Positions 43,401-54,230 of a stretch of 64,000 nucleotides of DNA are shown one piece after another. The notes beneath the pieces were generated by a model, which worked only from the letters and a program-made list of their open reading frames with translations, was not told the origin of the DNA and made no database searches. The translations under genes and the position numbers were made by a program. Numbering within the stretch: position 1 is the first letter of the stretch; each line of letters begins with the position of its first letter. The stretch spans positions 372,001 to 436,000 of the forward strand of contig JARGXX010000034.1 in NCBI GenBank assembly GCA_030374765.1, given 5' to 3'. The stretch is from Agarophyton chilense. Lineage: Eukaryota; Rhodophyta; Florideophyceae; Gracilariales; Gracilariaceae.

Positions 43401-44009
43401 GATCGATTGGTACGACACAGCGTTCATAAATTCATCGTTTGATTACCGGTTTGTGAGATCATTGCCAGATTGAGCGACAGAAGCAAGAAAAGAGACACGT
43501 TGAGAGTTGTCTATGGCTGCATTGGCGAGTAACATGACCGCAGTGAGAGATTCGGGAAGCCTGGTGTTTTTACCTATGGCGTTGAACTTACCCACCTCAA
43601 CAGAGAATCGAGAGTCAAAGTTACGAATAGATTCGTTCGATCCGCGCCGGGTAGAAAGTAGATCATTGAAGCTTCGAAAGACCTTACTTACAACAGAAAG
43701 AGCATTGCGTTGGTAAATGGCGTTAACAATGGCATTGGAACCTTCAGCAGATTGAATAATGTCATCTGAAATACCGAGGCATAGATCACTGGCACGTCCG
43801 AAGAGCTGGGACTGTAGACAAATGCCACGAAGTTCAATTGGTATCTTGTGTGAGTTATTGTCGAGCAGTCTGTCTTGAAACGAGTTCCAGAGTCGAACGG
43901 CTTTCGCATATCCCTCCTGGTTGCCTTTTCCGTCAGTCCACGGAACACATTTCATGTCCCATGAAAACTTGGGGCGACTAGGAAGGCTTGAGTTTGACGC
44001 TGGGCCCAT
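40408..44009 (-). pseudogene. CopA: copia-like gag, protease, integrase, partial RT
   Basis: ATG at 44009 (MGPASNSS). Gag runs to 43152 with one TAA (about 43443) and ends in the knuckle CRTCQKYGHLSSDH (C-C-H-H). The protease 'LVDDGSSYSTIG' (D-D-G-S) and the integrase zinc region (HKHVCGH...CSHC) lie at 43065-42205. After a frameshift the integrase core is at 42241-41897 (Asp in 'VHGDNSF', Glu in 'HLESKH'), with its C-terminal part 'HDTLAAKRKLTLILRSK' at 41875-41498. The RT N-half is at 41031-40648 ('LTKLDVKTAFLQTG'), and 'KMVDDIRV' (the YVDD site, Met for Tyr) lies near 40540. RNase H and the 3' LTR are missing: the copy is cut at about 40408. Confidence 0.8.
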
Positions 44010-44015
44010 AACTAA

Positions 44016-44358
44016 AAGAATAGGGGTAGAAACAGGTTAGAACACAGAGAACAAGTGTATAATCAAACAAACGAAGTATCAGTTCTTAAATATCGTGTAG
44101 CTGTCGCGCATCTCGTTTTGGAACATAGAGAGGAGCGTAGCTTCTTCCAAAGTGGTGATACTAAATATACGAGAGCTTAACAAAACGGTACAAAACATAC
44201 GATAGATTAACAAAACATTACAAGTAATACTGAAGACCGTGCAGTATTCAAGACATTGAACGCTTGTAATATGACATTACAAACGTGAAAGGTCGTAACA
44301 TTCAAATTCAATAATGGCATTACAAACATGAAGGTCGTACCATTCAAATTCAATAATG
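44016..44358 (-). repeat. CopA 5' leader/LTR sequence
   Basis: Directly upstream of CopA gag and homologous to 24656-24997. It ends in the same duplicated ~43 bp units. A pyrimidine-rich TTCTTTTAG just before the ATG looks like a 3' splice site, so a leader intron is possible. Confidence 0.6.
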
Positions 44359-45951
44359 GTGCAGTTGGCTCGTCGGTGCAATTCGCCGGCGTGTAGAAAA
44401 AAATAATCTAAAAAATATTTTGTAGTGAGCCATGCATCTCTGGAGATGCGTGGAGCTTTCCGGTAGATTGGACGTTGTCGGGAGCAACCCACGGACAACC
44501 CCTCCGTTTTCCGTCTCGGTAACCCAGCGACACCCACCGCCCTCGAGCACCAACGTGCCACTCTGGCGCCTACCTTGAGGCAGCCTAGATCCCTTTAAGT
44601 GCCATTTTACCGCAAACGAAAATGGCACCAAAGACAACAACAAACATCGAAAATGCAGGTCAAACCCAAAAAAAATTTTCCTAAAGCTATAGCATAGAGT
44701 GAACAACGGCAAACAACGGCTTTGCTATAATCTACCGATTTTTCGCAGCATAGCACTTCTTCACTGCATAAATTTCGTAAAATGGCGCGGAGCCGTTGTT
44801 CAATATCTCCATGGTTTTTTTCAAAACGCGGGCTTTGAACAACAATGCTTATACCATGCGTGGCGAAAAGCTGCGATTCAAGCCACAAACAATTCTTGAT
44901 GCCTCTACTACGCGCATTAAAGAGGAAAACATTTGGGTCAACCAATACACATATGCAAAATCTGTTCACGAATAGTGCCTACGCATTTCAAGATCTTAAA
45001 TGTTTTAATCCAGAGCCTGCGTAAAGATTATTATTTCCGGAGACTTGATGGAAAATTGACGCCTCTGCGTTTGGTCGACAAAAGCTTTACTCCACCTCCT
45101 CTTGGTGTCGACTTGGCAGCGTAAGCTGGCTAATGGAGTAAGTCAGGGAGGGATCCTTGTTGGATAGAGAAATGATGAGGCTTCTGTAGGCCAGTGATCC
45201 CTAATATACCGGTGTGTTTTTCAGAATTTTTTTAAAAATTTTGAGAAAATTAAATTACCATTTTTGCAATGTCGGGCGTTGCAGTATGCTATTGAATTTT
45301 TTTTAAAGGCTAGGTACGACGATAAGTAGAGCTTAAGTAAGCTCCCGTATGGGTTGCTTTCCTTGATCGTTACTAGCGTTGCTTGAGTAAGAGTCCGGAA
45401 ACGGAATTATCTAAGATCTTTCCATAATTGGGTGATCAGAGGGATTTTCTACGTGTGCAAGTTTATTGTCCGGGCAATCCGAAAACTTGCGTGCAAGTCG
45501 TATTTGAATAAGGGTTCTATGCGTTTTTTAATCGATTTTTATAAGGGTTTTCGAATTTGTATATTGTAATTGACGATTTTTGTGATATTGGTGTGTGATA
45601 TTTAAAGGTTTTTCTGGAAAAGTGTTGTTCAAATTTTTGCACCAAGTGCTCTGCGTATTAATGTAGAGCGGGGCTTTTTGAAGTACCAACGTCTGTCTAT
45701 TAGTAACTGTGGAAAGTGTTGTCAAAGCACAAATATTAAAAACCTGGCGCATACGAAGCCCGGACTTATTTCTACTTGTACGGAGGTCGGTGACGGCTTG
45801 ACCTTTTGAGGTCGCGCGCCGAGCCGGTAGCAGCCCTCCTAAACGCAAAAGCCTGTAGTTCAGGGTAAAATTGTTCCAAGAACGGAAAGGGTTGACCGTT
45901 CGCAGAGGTGATGGGCCTGCAACAAATAAAATATGTAACTGTGGCTCTCGG
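44359..45951. other. 1.6 kb with no supported gene
   Basis: Short frames only on both strands. No LTR, transposase or RNA gene was recognised. Confidence 0.5.
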
Positions 45952-45956
45952 GCAGG

Positions 45957-46716
45957 TGTAGTGCAACGCCCTCGGCGATATTCCGGTGTCGGATAATCAT
46001 AAGTTAATATTGATACTCCCGTGGGGGATGCTCTACTTATGAGAGGAAAAATGTAGGATTTTGCTGCTATGGTATCGTGGTATGTTTAGAAGGCAGTGAT
46101 CACCGTTATAATGGGTCCCCACATGATAAGGACACTAATTAGAAATGTAATAATATAATAAGTGGCACTAGATTAGTTTATTTAATTTAATTAAGTTGTG
46201 TAGTGGCCACACTAGAACAGTACTTGGGCTCCGGAGATCTCGCCGTCGCCATCACCAAGTAAATGGGTACGGGGTGTTCGGCTCTAATTGTGACTGCCTT
46301 TGCAGGATTACTACTCCCTTCGGAGGGTATCCGCATTGCCATCGGTTCAGTTACCCCACCGGCATCTCTTAAGGAGTGATTCTTACTATACTTAGTATGT
46401 TTTCCTGTTTCTTTTAATTCTATATTTTACTGTGTGTTACAGGTTTCTTCTCTGCCCCAGTATTGGGTTGTCTCTTGGTTTCTTGATATTTCTACTACTC
46501 CGTGGAGTTATTTCCCCTGTTCCAAGGGTTATCGGCATTTTCATCGCACACCTCATACTCGTTTCTATCCCCACTTCCGTGGTATATCCTGAAGTCTCCG
46601 TGGAGTTACGCCCACAGCTGGGAGATACGGAAGGCTCTACGCTGAGTTCCCCTAAGAAGGGGGCAAGTCTTTGAACACCTTGAGTGTCTTTTCCCCTCGC
46701 GGGGAATTGCACTACA
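45957..46716 (+). repeat. Solo gypsy LTR (760 bp) with target duplication
   Basis: TGTAGTGCAACG...GCACTACA, flanked by perfect GCAGG at 45952-45956 and 46717-46721. The start resembles the Gy1 and Gy2 LTRs (TGTAGAGCAACG, TGAAGAGCAACG). The near-terminal stem CCCC-TCGC-GGGG is at 46693-46704. No internal sequence remains, so the element was lost by LTR-LTR recombination. It interrupts a short open frame that reads across once the LTR and one GCAGG are ignored. Confidence 0.9.
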
Positions 46717-47914
46717 GCAGGAGATCGAAAGCATGATGGTGGATGCCTCGGGAATTTTAAGAGAAGTTTTTGGGATAAGCTTTTAGTTTATCTTGGAAAG
46801 AAGTCCGAGAGTAAAAATATTATCCTTCATGTAATCAGGAATGAGATACTAGGGATTTGTAAAGAGGGTGAACTATATACCTTATTCCGGTGTATTGAAG
46901 ATAAAAGCATATCCACTTTGTGTCGGAGGAAGTGTGCCAAAGGCGGAGTCTTCTAGGGAAAGGCGTACTCGAGTTGCAACCGTCTCGTATAAAAAACCCC
47001 CAGGGGGTTCAAAATGCACACCGGGGCGCAAAGAAGGTGAGTTTTCGAGTGAATACGCGTCCGAGTCCGTCCCAGAATCAGATTTAGAAGAAAAAACTAT
47101 GGCCCACCCAATTGAAATGCAAAAAAAATCCTTTTTTCATGGAGAGGATGGAGAAATCGCAAAAGGGCATGACTACATACATAAAGCAATTAAGGGAGTC
47201 GTGCAAGAGTTCGGAGGAAAAGTAGAAGGTGGAAAAACTACTTATCGACGTCAGACAGGCGATGGATGGAGTTTTTGTCGATTCCGGCAACGACTCTGAT
47301 TCAGAGTCCGACGTGGGCCATAAGTAAATACCGAGCCTTGCGATGAAGGCTTTGATTTTGAAGCGGCAGAAGGTGAGCAAGAGAGGTTCTGGATTGCTTT
47401 CGCTAGCAAATCGTTTACTGAAAAATATGTTTCTGTTGACAGTCTTAAAGGTGAAGATATGATCTGCAAAGCCCTGACGAATTATCCGATGGTCCCTGCG
47501 TGGGTTGAAGCTCGTCACTTGATTGGCATTCGGGACCGCCGGAAAGCTGCAACTTTGGCTCGGGTTATTGACTGCCTCATCAGCTCGCTGGGCGTAATAA
47601 GATCCAAAAACGAGTTGGCGGTGGAGTTAGGAATTCGTAGGTTGGCGGCAGTGATAACGGGTACTAAGACTGGAATCTGGGATGCGACCAGAGAACTCGA
47701 AGAAGAGCACGAGTATTTGATAAGTGAGTCAATGGAGCGTACGATTCACAAGTTGGCGAAACTTCGAAAGAAGTTTAAGGAGGACAAGTCAGTCCTGCCT
47801 AATCAAAGTGATGGAAACGAAGCTTCGAGAAAAAAATTTACGACAGCAACAGCGATTTTGAATTCAATGGGCACGCGGGATTTGCTTCCTCTTGCAGGGG
47901 CGTTCGATAAATAG
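46717..47914 (+). pseudogene. Decayed unknown ORF, possibly gag-like
   Basis: Overlapping frames suggest one old coding region with at least three frame changes: 46717-46790 and 46868-47225 in frame 2 with a frame-1 piece between, then 'LLIDVRQAMDG' with a Ser/Asp/Glu-rich end near 47320, then about 190 codons to TAG 47912-47914. The last part is rich in charged helices ('WVEARHLIGIRDRRKAATLARVIDCL', shown only in part by those residues, and 'TRELEEEHEYL'). It has no zinc knuckle, protease or RT. I do not recognise it; the composition would suit a structural gag-type protein. Confidence 0.35.
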
Positions 47915-49667
47915 GACAGGGAAACAAAGAAAGCAAGCGCATGGCAACAAGAAAAGTGAAGAAAAAAAAATAGAAATCACAAGTATACCTGAGGGATTTC
48001 GAAGTGTGCTGATTTGCTTTTATGCCGAGCATATTCACTCCGTTCTACTGGTACAAGAGAGAAACACTTTCCAAAATGCCTGGCGAGCAATTTCTCGCAC
48101 GGCATCGGGGAAGACTCAGTTCGCCGGAATTGCTTTCGTTGCAGAGGAGTCCATAAGAAAGGTTGATTATACGCCTGAATAAAGTGACCCCATCATTGAG
48201 TCGTTCTTAATTCACATCTAGTATCATTGCCAGAAGATGTTCTGGCAGCCTTGGCGGGTATTTTATCATTACTATAGAAAGATAACCAACTACAGTTTAA
48301 GACAAAAACTATTTGAAGTGAAAAAGAGCTTTGAAGAACTAAAAAGCCTTTTTTTCTGGAGGGAAGGCGGAAGGATATCGGTAACTTATAAGGAGTTGTT
48401 GGGATGCGGGATATAAGAGCCAAAAAATAGCTCTACTAGCAGATTAGAACACAGAATACCGTGGGTGTTGATGAAACGATTGGAAGGGTACATTCGATCA
48501 GATGAACTCTATCAGCCCATAACAAGACATCCCTGTCCCAACGCCAGAGACTCCGAGCGATTAAACCAGGGCATTCACATCTTCCACCGTACTGTTGCAA
48601 GATTAGGCTGGGGGTTTGATTGAACATGTAGAATCCTAAACAGAAAATCGGTTAAGTCTGTTCGTCAGATTTCTGAAACAGACTTTTAGAGTTTTGACAC
48701 TCTGAATCAGTTATCTAAAGAATCATCAGAACAGAAAACTCCTTCCTGCAATACCAATTTAGAGCTTGGAACTTATATCAAAAATAGCATATGTAATTGG
48801 GAACATAGTAATGGGTCTGGTTGTGGGAGTTTAGAGTTTAAATGAGGTTTTGGTCTAGGACTGATTTTTGGGGAGTTAGGGTGAGCTGGCTGGGACTTTA
48901 TTAATTTCTGGTGAAGTTTCTTGGATCCCATCGCGTGGTAGTTTAAAAGCATTACAGCTTCGTATTAAATATTGAATTTTTGTTGTCAAAGTTTAAAAGT
49001 TTATGTTGCCAAATATTACTTCGAATGCGAAGCGATATAGTACGAGCGTAGTGAGCTGCCGCTGTAGTCAATGAGAGGAAATAAATAATAAAGTCTTCTA
49101 TTTTTGAGTTTAAAGATCTCCTGCGACAGAGTTCTTCTCTTTTAATTGTATTAAGATCGTTTGTATTCGTTTAAAGGGATCATATTTATTCTATGCTGTC
49201 GAAAACAGAGTTTAAACAGCAATTCGTTAAGATGGCAGTTGCATGGCGCGTAAAAATGATGATAACGAAGCAACAAGTTGCATTCTAATCGATAGGCGCT
49301 TTCCAAAGTTCTCTTATTTCGAACACGGCTGCATGACATTTAGAACGTTTTAAAATTAAGCGTTCAATTCGAACATGTTTGGGTTGGTAGCGGCACAGAG
49401 TATTGCCATCTAAATATTTCAATTTATTGCCGGAAATAAAGTCGACCGTTGCGTTTGAGAAATGGTGAGGACGACAAAATAGTTAACATAGAAGGAAAAT
49501 AAACGTTTTGACTTTGCGTTCCAGCGCTTAGTGCCTGAAGTGGAGCTGACGCAGAGAATATGTATGTTACCGAACTTCGTCTTCTTAAGGATTCACAGTC
49601 TACCTAGTAAATGACCACAGCTTATAGTTACGAACAGTTTATTGCTCTGCAAGTCATAGGAAACCAG
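47915..49667. other. AT-rich 1.75 kb with no supported gene
   Basis: The frames seen are short and lack family signatures. The composition is clearly more AT-rich than the gypsy regions. Confidence 0.5.
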
Positions 49668-50075
49668 TCGAGATCAAGTCTCGTAGATCTGCCTGTGGCA
49701 TAGTTTTTGTGAGATAGTCCGCAATATTCGTCGAGCTTTTCAAAAATTTTATGTTGGAGATAATTCTTCTTGTTAATCTTTCTCTGGAAACAGAGCTGTT
49801 ATGTCTAGTTCTCTTTTTTGATGTGCGCAATCCTCTTCAGAGAACATTAAATAGCGACTTTCTGTCGGTGAACAAGTAGTCCGGGACTCTTTTCCCCACA
49901 ATGAGGCTGAAATCATTGGCCAATGTTACTGCTACTCTAGAAAGACCACTAAAAGCAATCACCTCACCCTCTATAGCGAAGTGTGTATCCTTTTTAGACT
50001 TATACGACAGGAAATTGAAGGTTCACTTCCCAGTATCCTCACTTAGGAAGTAGATATATCCAAGCTGCAAATATA
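49668..50075 (-). pseudogene. Copia RNase H fragment (CopH)
   Basis: One minus frame with two internal stops. 'LGYIYFLSED', 'YKSKKDTHFAIEGEV', 'LFTDRKSLF' and 'IADYLTKTMPQADLRDL' match the order of copia RNase H blocks. No other part of the element is nearby. It differs from the 7498 and 61047 RNase H pieces and looks more like the CopF type. Confidence 0.6.
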
Positions 50076-50391
50076 ATTCACGCTAAAGGGGGCAAGCGCC
50101 AAATACTGGACACTTGGAATAGCATACAGTACATGAACAGCTTCTCCTAGTCCAATCAAGTTCAATTTACGACCGTGAAAAGGCCGCACGTTTTTTCTTC
50201 CAGATGCCAGAATATTAAACAAAACGCTGTTCCAACAGGTAGTTAAGGGATGAAGCACTAACCAGCCTTGTCCACCGGTTTTGAAACAGAAGACCACAAA
50301 AGATCGGACAGTTCAAACATTTGGCTCGCTAAAACGGTCTTTATTTGAAAAAATGTGAATGCAAATTTGCATGTAATGACGCATGCACAGG

Positions 50392-51790
50392 TCAGTTGTC
50401 CCTCACCATCTTTCTCGCCAACTTCTTCATCTTGGCATGAGCGTGTCGGTGCGGATGCGAAAAAGAGCAGACGCGATTCAGGTAAATTTCGACTGACTGG
50501 CCGTTCAGCCTAGCACGGGTAACAGCTCTAGCGCGAGGAAATTTGCTGCATTGCCACAGGGTGGCAACACGACGTTGTTCAGCAGCTAGCTCTTTGCGTT
50601 TGCGCTCTGCTTCTGCCGCAAAATACCTTGTCCTATCGCCCTCCAGTTTTTCCATCTCAAGACCCAGAGCAGTACTAAAAATCAGAACGCAGCCCTTCGT
50701 AGTGTCAATAAAAACCATTTTGTGCAATGACCGCTTCGTTTCCCAGTACCGTCTCACGTATTGCAGTCCGCTTCTGATCGTACGCGTCCACCAGTTCCGA
50801 TACAATTAGAATAGGACTTACAGGCGCTGCCGTGGCTGGCCGTGGGACATTCAAAAGTTTGATAGAACTCACCGGCCACATGCCAGCTCTACGAAAACCC
50901 GCTTGAATAGTTATTTCTTGTAAATGATTCGTAGTACGCATGTTTCATTAGACTACAGAAATAAAACATACTGAACATATTAAAGTCATTTAGAGCAGTA
51001 CAGTTCAGCGTTACTTTATTCAAAGACTCCTTAAAGACTTCTAATATCACAGTATCACATGGTTGAGTCTTTCCAGACGTATGTGTCGGTACGGCATATA
51101 CTTCAATTCCATTCTCCAGGAAAACCTTCAGAACTTCTAGCCCAATATGTGCGTGGTATCCATCATAACATAGCAGTACCTTCCGATCATTCTGGCGAAG
51201 GGGTGCGGTGTACTCTACAAAAGCAGTAGCTCATTGCAAGAAATTTTTGGTATCGACATCAGCGATGTCATCGCGCATAGCAAAGCGCCCGTTGGGAGGT
51301 AACAGTGACATGGGTGTTTCGATAATCTCCTTGTCATTTCTGATAGCACGACGAACTGGTAACTGCTTTCCCTTGAAAATAAAAAGCGGCAGCCCGCAAT
51401 TCCCCTCCGCGATGAATACGGGCATCAGTGTTACCCTGTTCTTGTAAGAGAATTATTTCAGTCGAAAAGCTCGGGAACCATATCGCAGCATAAAACGTTT
51501 TCCGCATATCTTTCCAGTGCTGTCTTTTTCTGGCGTGGAGCCTAATTCGTCAAGATTGAATAAGCGTTGGGCGTCAATGTTATGAGTTGAACATAGATTC
51601 TCAAGTGTAGCGAAATAGGTAGTAAATTAGTCTGCGTGTACCGCCAGAAACCGGCAGCCTTCCTGACGCAAAGGGAGTCCAAAGTTCTGTTTAACTATGT
51701 GTCTTGAGCGGAACCGACGAAGCCACTCACTTCCAGGAGAGAGGTCTTTGAATGGGAGCTTAGCTCTTCGATCTGGCTCCATCAGGCTGC
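50392..51790 (-). pseudogene. DDE_1 (pogo/jerky-like) transposase, decayed
   Basis: Minus strand, several frames. The N-terminal part has 'PGSEWLRRFRSRH' near 51735, like the Tc5/CENP-B-type DNA-binding region. The catalytic core has Asp in 'LFNLDELGSTP' (about 51560), Asp in 'LLCYDGYHAHI' (about 51160) and a 'THTSGKTQPCDTV' block (about 51070). The C-terminal 'FRRAGMWPV' (about 50890) corresponds to the usual F.K.GI.P motif. It is followed by a charged helical tail to 50392. Stops and frameshifts show that it is inactive. Such enzymes move DNA by cut-and-paste; terminal repeats were not found. Confidence 0.7.
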
Positions 51791-52605
51791 AAAATATTTT
51801 CACGGCTTTTTGCAGATGTGTTTATATCAATGGGATTCCTAGACCACTGTAGTATGCCAAAAAGTCAACGATGATGCTCTTCATTTCTTAGTTAGAGCTT
51901 ACGGGCGTCCAGGTTTTTGTAGTCGGGTTGTCATGCGGCGATGTAGCGTGCTCGGGGCTATCTTGTGCTTCGTGGCTGCTCAACGGTATGAAAAGCCATT
52001 ATGTTTGGCCTTGGTGGCTTTCAAAAAGCGAGACTCAAAAGCATATTTGGTTTGTGGCATCTCGTTTTGCCAGTGTTGGGGAAGGTGCAATGTAGGGAAC
52101 ATTCTGTTGGATACCTCGTGACTGACAACCATTTAAGCTACGAAATGCGCGCGCTATATGATTTCAAATGCGCTGAATCGCTTCGAATAAAAAGTTTTCA
52201 CTTTCATCCACGCATTTCGGAGATTTTGACCTTGACAAGTTGTCCATTGGGTCGTTTTCCAAGCAAAAATGTAAGAAATCCATGTTTTTTGCTTAATTTT
52301 GGCTACGAAATAAACAGTCCTGGAATTTCATGCACTGTTCCATAGTTAGCCCCCCCCCCTCCCTTTAGTTCGCGAAATACAAGTCTGGAAATGTTAATAT
52401 TGTGAACTCGGTAAGGGTCCAAACCATTTGCGCACAAGATATTTGAACAAACTTCAAATATAATGAACCGTTCTATAGACTGGAAAGTAGAATTAGCTAT
52501 ACTATAAGTAGCGCACCGGCTGGAGTTCGTAGAGTTCTACAGACAGCGAACGTAGGAAGAGACCAAGAAGACCAAGACCAGAAGTAATTCGTACCATACT
52601 CAGTT
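51791..52605. other. Untyped sequence; the right part is probably the CopE leader/LTR
   Basis: No gene was recognised. The last ~200 bp before the ATG at 52606 are A-rich and include a purine-rich stretch, and are likely the CopE 5' leader. A run of C (about 52352-52362) is the only simple repeat. Confidence 0.35.
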
Positions 52606-52905
52606 ATGGGCCCCAAACGCTCATCATCAGATATTCTATCACGGCCGCATTTCTCATGTGATGTACACAGTGAGTCGTGGACAGATAAAAAAAGGAATCA
52701 GGAGCATTACGCGAACGCAGTGTCGCAGTGGACGGATTTCCATTACCTACTTCCCGATTCAAACAACAACAAGATCCTTCGGGAGTTGAGAGAAATAATG
52801 TTGCAGTCACAGCTCTGTGGTAGAGCATGCGATATATGCAGAGCGATTTAGAGAGATGTCATCGAATCGAAGGAAAGAGTTTCTGCCATTGTGAATATCA
52901 TCTAC
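52606..52905 (+). pseudogene. CopE gag N-terminus (split by CopF)
   Basis: ATG at 52606 (MGPKRSSS), homologous to CopA and CopB gag. One TAG lies at 52849-52851. The frame reaches 'IVNIIY' at 52905, where CopF starts. The last five bases TCTAC are the left target duplication. The frame resumes at 58429. Confidence 0.8.
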
Positions 52906-53183
52906 TGTCGACAAACTCGGAGGGGGGGGGTGGGGTTATGTGACTTCCGAAGAACGCAGGTTCTCCGGGTGTCCGCGGGGACAGGCGAAGAGGACTGAGC
53001 GCCAGCGTACTGACACTGGTCAGTAGCGTAAAAAGTTTAATGTCGCGTAAAACAAATGCTACCGATTCGGAGAAGCAACTATGACTTTCTCTATCAGTCA
53101 TAAGTAGAAAAGATGCTGCGTAGACGAATGGGCGTATCGATAGTGTAGTGGTACAAGTCATCGATGTATGGCTTTCGATAACA
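52906..53183 (-). repeat. 3' LTR of CopF
   Basis: 278 bp. It matches 58149-58423 with about 18 substitutions and small length changes around a poly-G run. Confidence 0.85.
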
Positions 53184-53804
53184 CTCGATTCTTTTTGTAA
53201 ACGTCTACGCTGCAAATTATCCACTGTTGAACCGGTATGGGACAATATCCAGTGTCAAACAGTTGTTCAAGTCTAGAGCACGGCCTGTTTTTCGTCAAAC
53301 CATCTGCAGGATTGTCCGTACCGAGAATCTAGCCGATGTTGCTTATTTCCATGTTATGATACGCTTCACGTGCGGCCATAATATCCAGCATGAGACGTTT
53401 TTCGGTCGTTGTTGTCCCCTTGATGATATATTTGAATACAGAGTCACTGTCTGTCAACATACTGGGCGGAACATTTTCATTAAACATCGACTGCAGGTCA
53501 CGCTTCAGCAGATACGCGTAGTCAAAAGCGTCGCAAAAAGCATATAGCTCTGCGCCCATTGTCGATCGAACACGTCTTCGACTTTTTAGCTGCTGTAGTG
53601 TATAATCTTGTGCAAACCAGTGTCATCCACCAAAGAGATCAAATAGCCAAGTTGTGAGTGCAGCGATGGGGTGTTGCAGAAAGAACTGTCACTGTACGCT
53701 CGTATGTGTAGTTTGTTCTTGTTAAGACGGTGTTGAAGCAGACCTCTCGTTGAGGTAGATCGCGTGCGGCGGATCAGTTCGTTGATTGATTTGATGGCGG
53801 CCAA
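53184..53804 (-). pseudogene. CopF RNase H
   Basis: 'AYSDSSF' (Asp), 'MGAELYAF' (Glu), 'LTDSDSV' (Asp) and 'NPADGLTK' (Asp) mark a copia RNase H. One frame change lies near 53580 in the Y-K-S-R-R stretch, and a TAG follows 'NIG' where homologues have Trp. Confidence 0.75.
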
Positions 53805-53810
53805 GTTGAA

Positions 53811-54209
53811 CTATGGTTCTGTAATCTGAGCCAGCAAGTTGACGGGGGCCGAAATGTCTGGTCTAGTGTGGGTTAACCGAGCCAATTCTTGCCGCTTTGA
53901 TCTAAACTTTGGATACGTAGCGTCATGTCGTAGGAGCTTGATACAGTTGAAAAACTGTGTCTGGTGGAGTTTGTAGCCATTTGATATCTGCTGGACATTG
54001 ATTACAGCAAACTTGAAGTTCTGGTACTTTCTGTATTTGGACTCGAAGCGAACTTCGGTTATTCTGGACTGGTTATCAAATTCAGGATCTCCGGTACTGA
54101 TTGTGTCATTGACATACGCCCCAGTCACGCCAATAAGCTTGCTATTCACTGTTATGAAAAACAAGGACAAGTCTCCGGCTGTGGGGGTCATTGACAGATC
54201 GTGGCGCAA
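53811..54209 (-). pseudogene. CopF RT C-terminal half, catalytic YVDD changed to YVND
   Basis: 'GAYVNDTIST' stands where RT needs Y-V-D-D, so the first Asp of the pair is Asn. 'LARLTHTRPDIS' is the usual copia motif downstream. This alone would kill polymerase activity. Confidence 0.75.
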
Positions 54210-54230
54210 GTGCCTGGTGAATGTGGAGTT

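Noticed and set aside
47300-47340. Intron donor (AAGTAAAT) explaining the frame change in the unknown ORF
   Set aside because: No matching acceptor restores the frame, and other frame changes nearby fit decay better.
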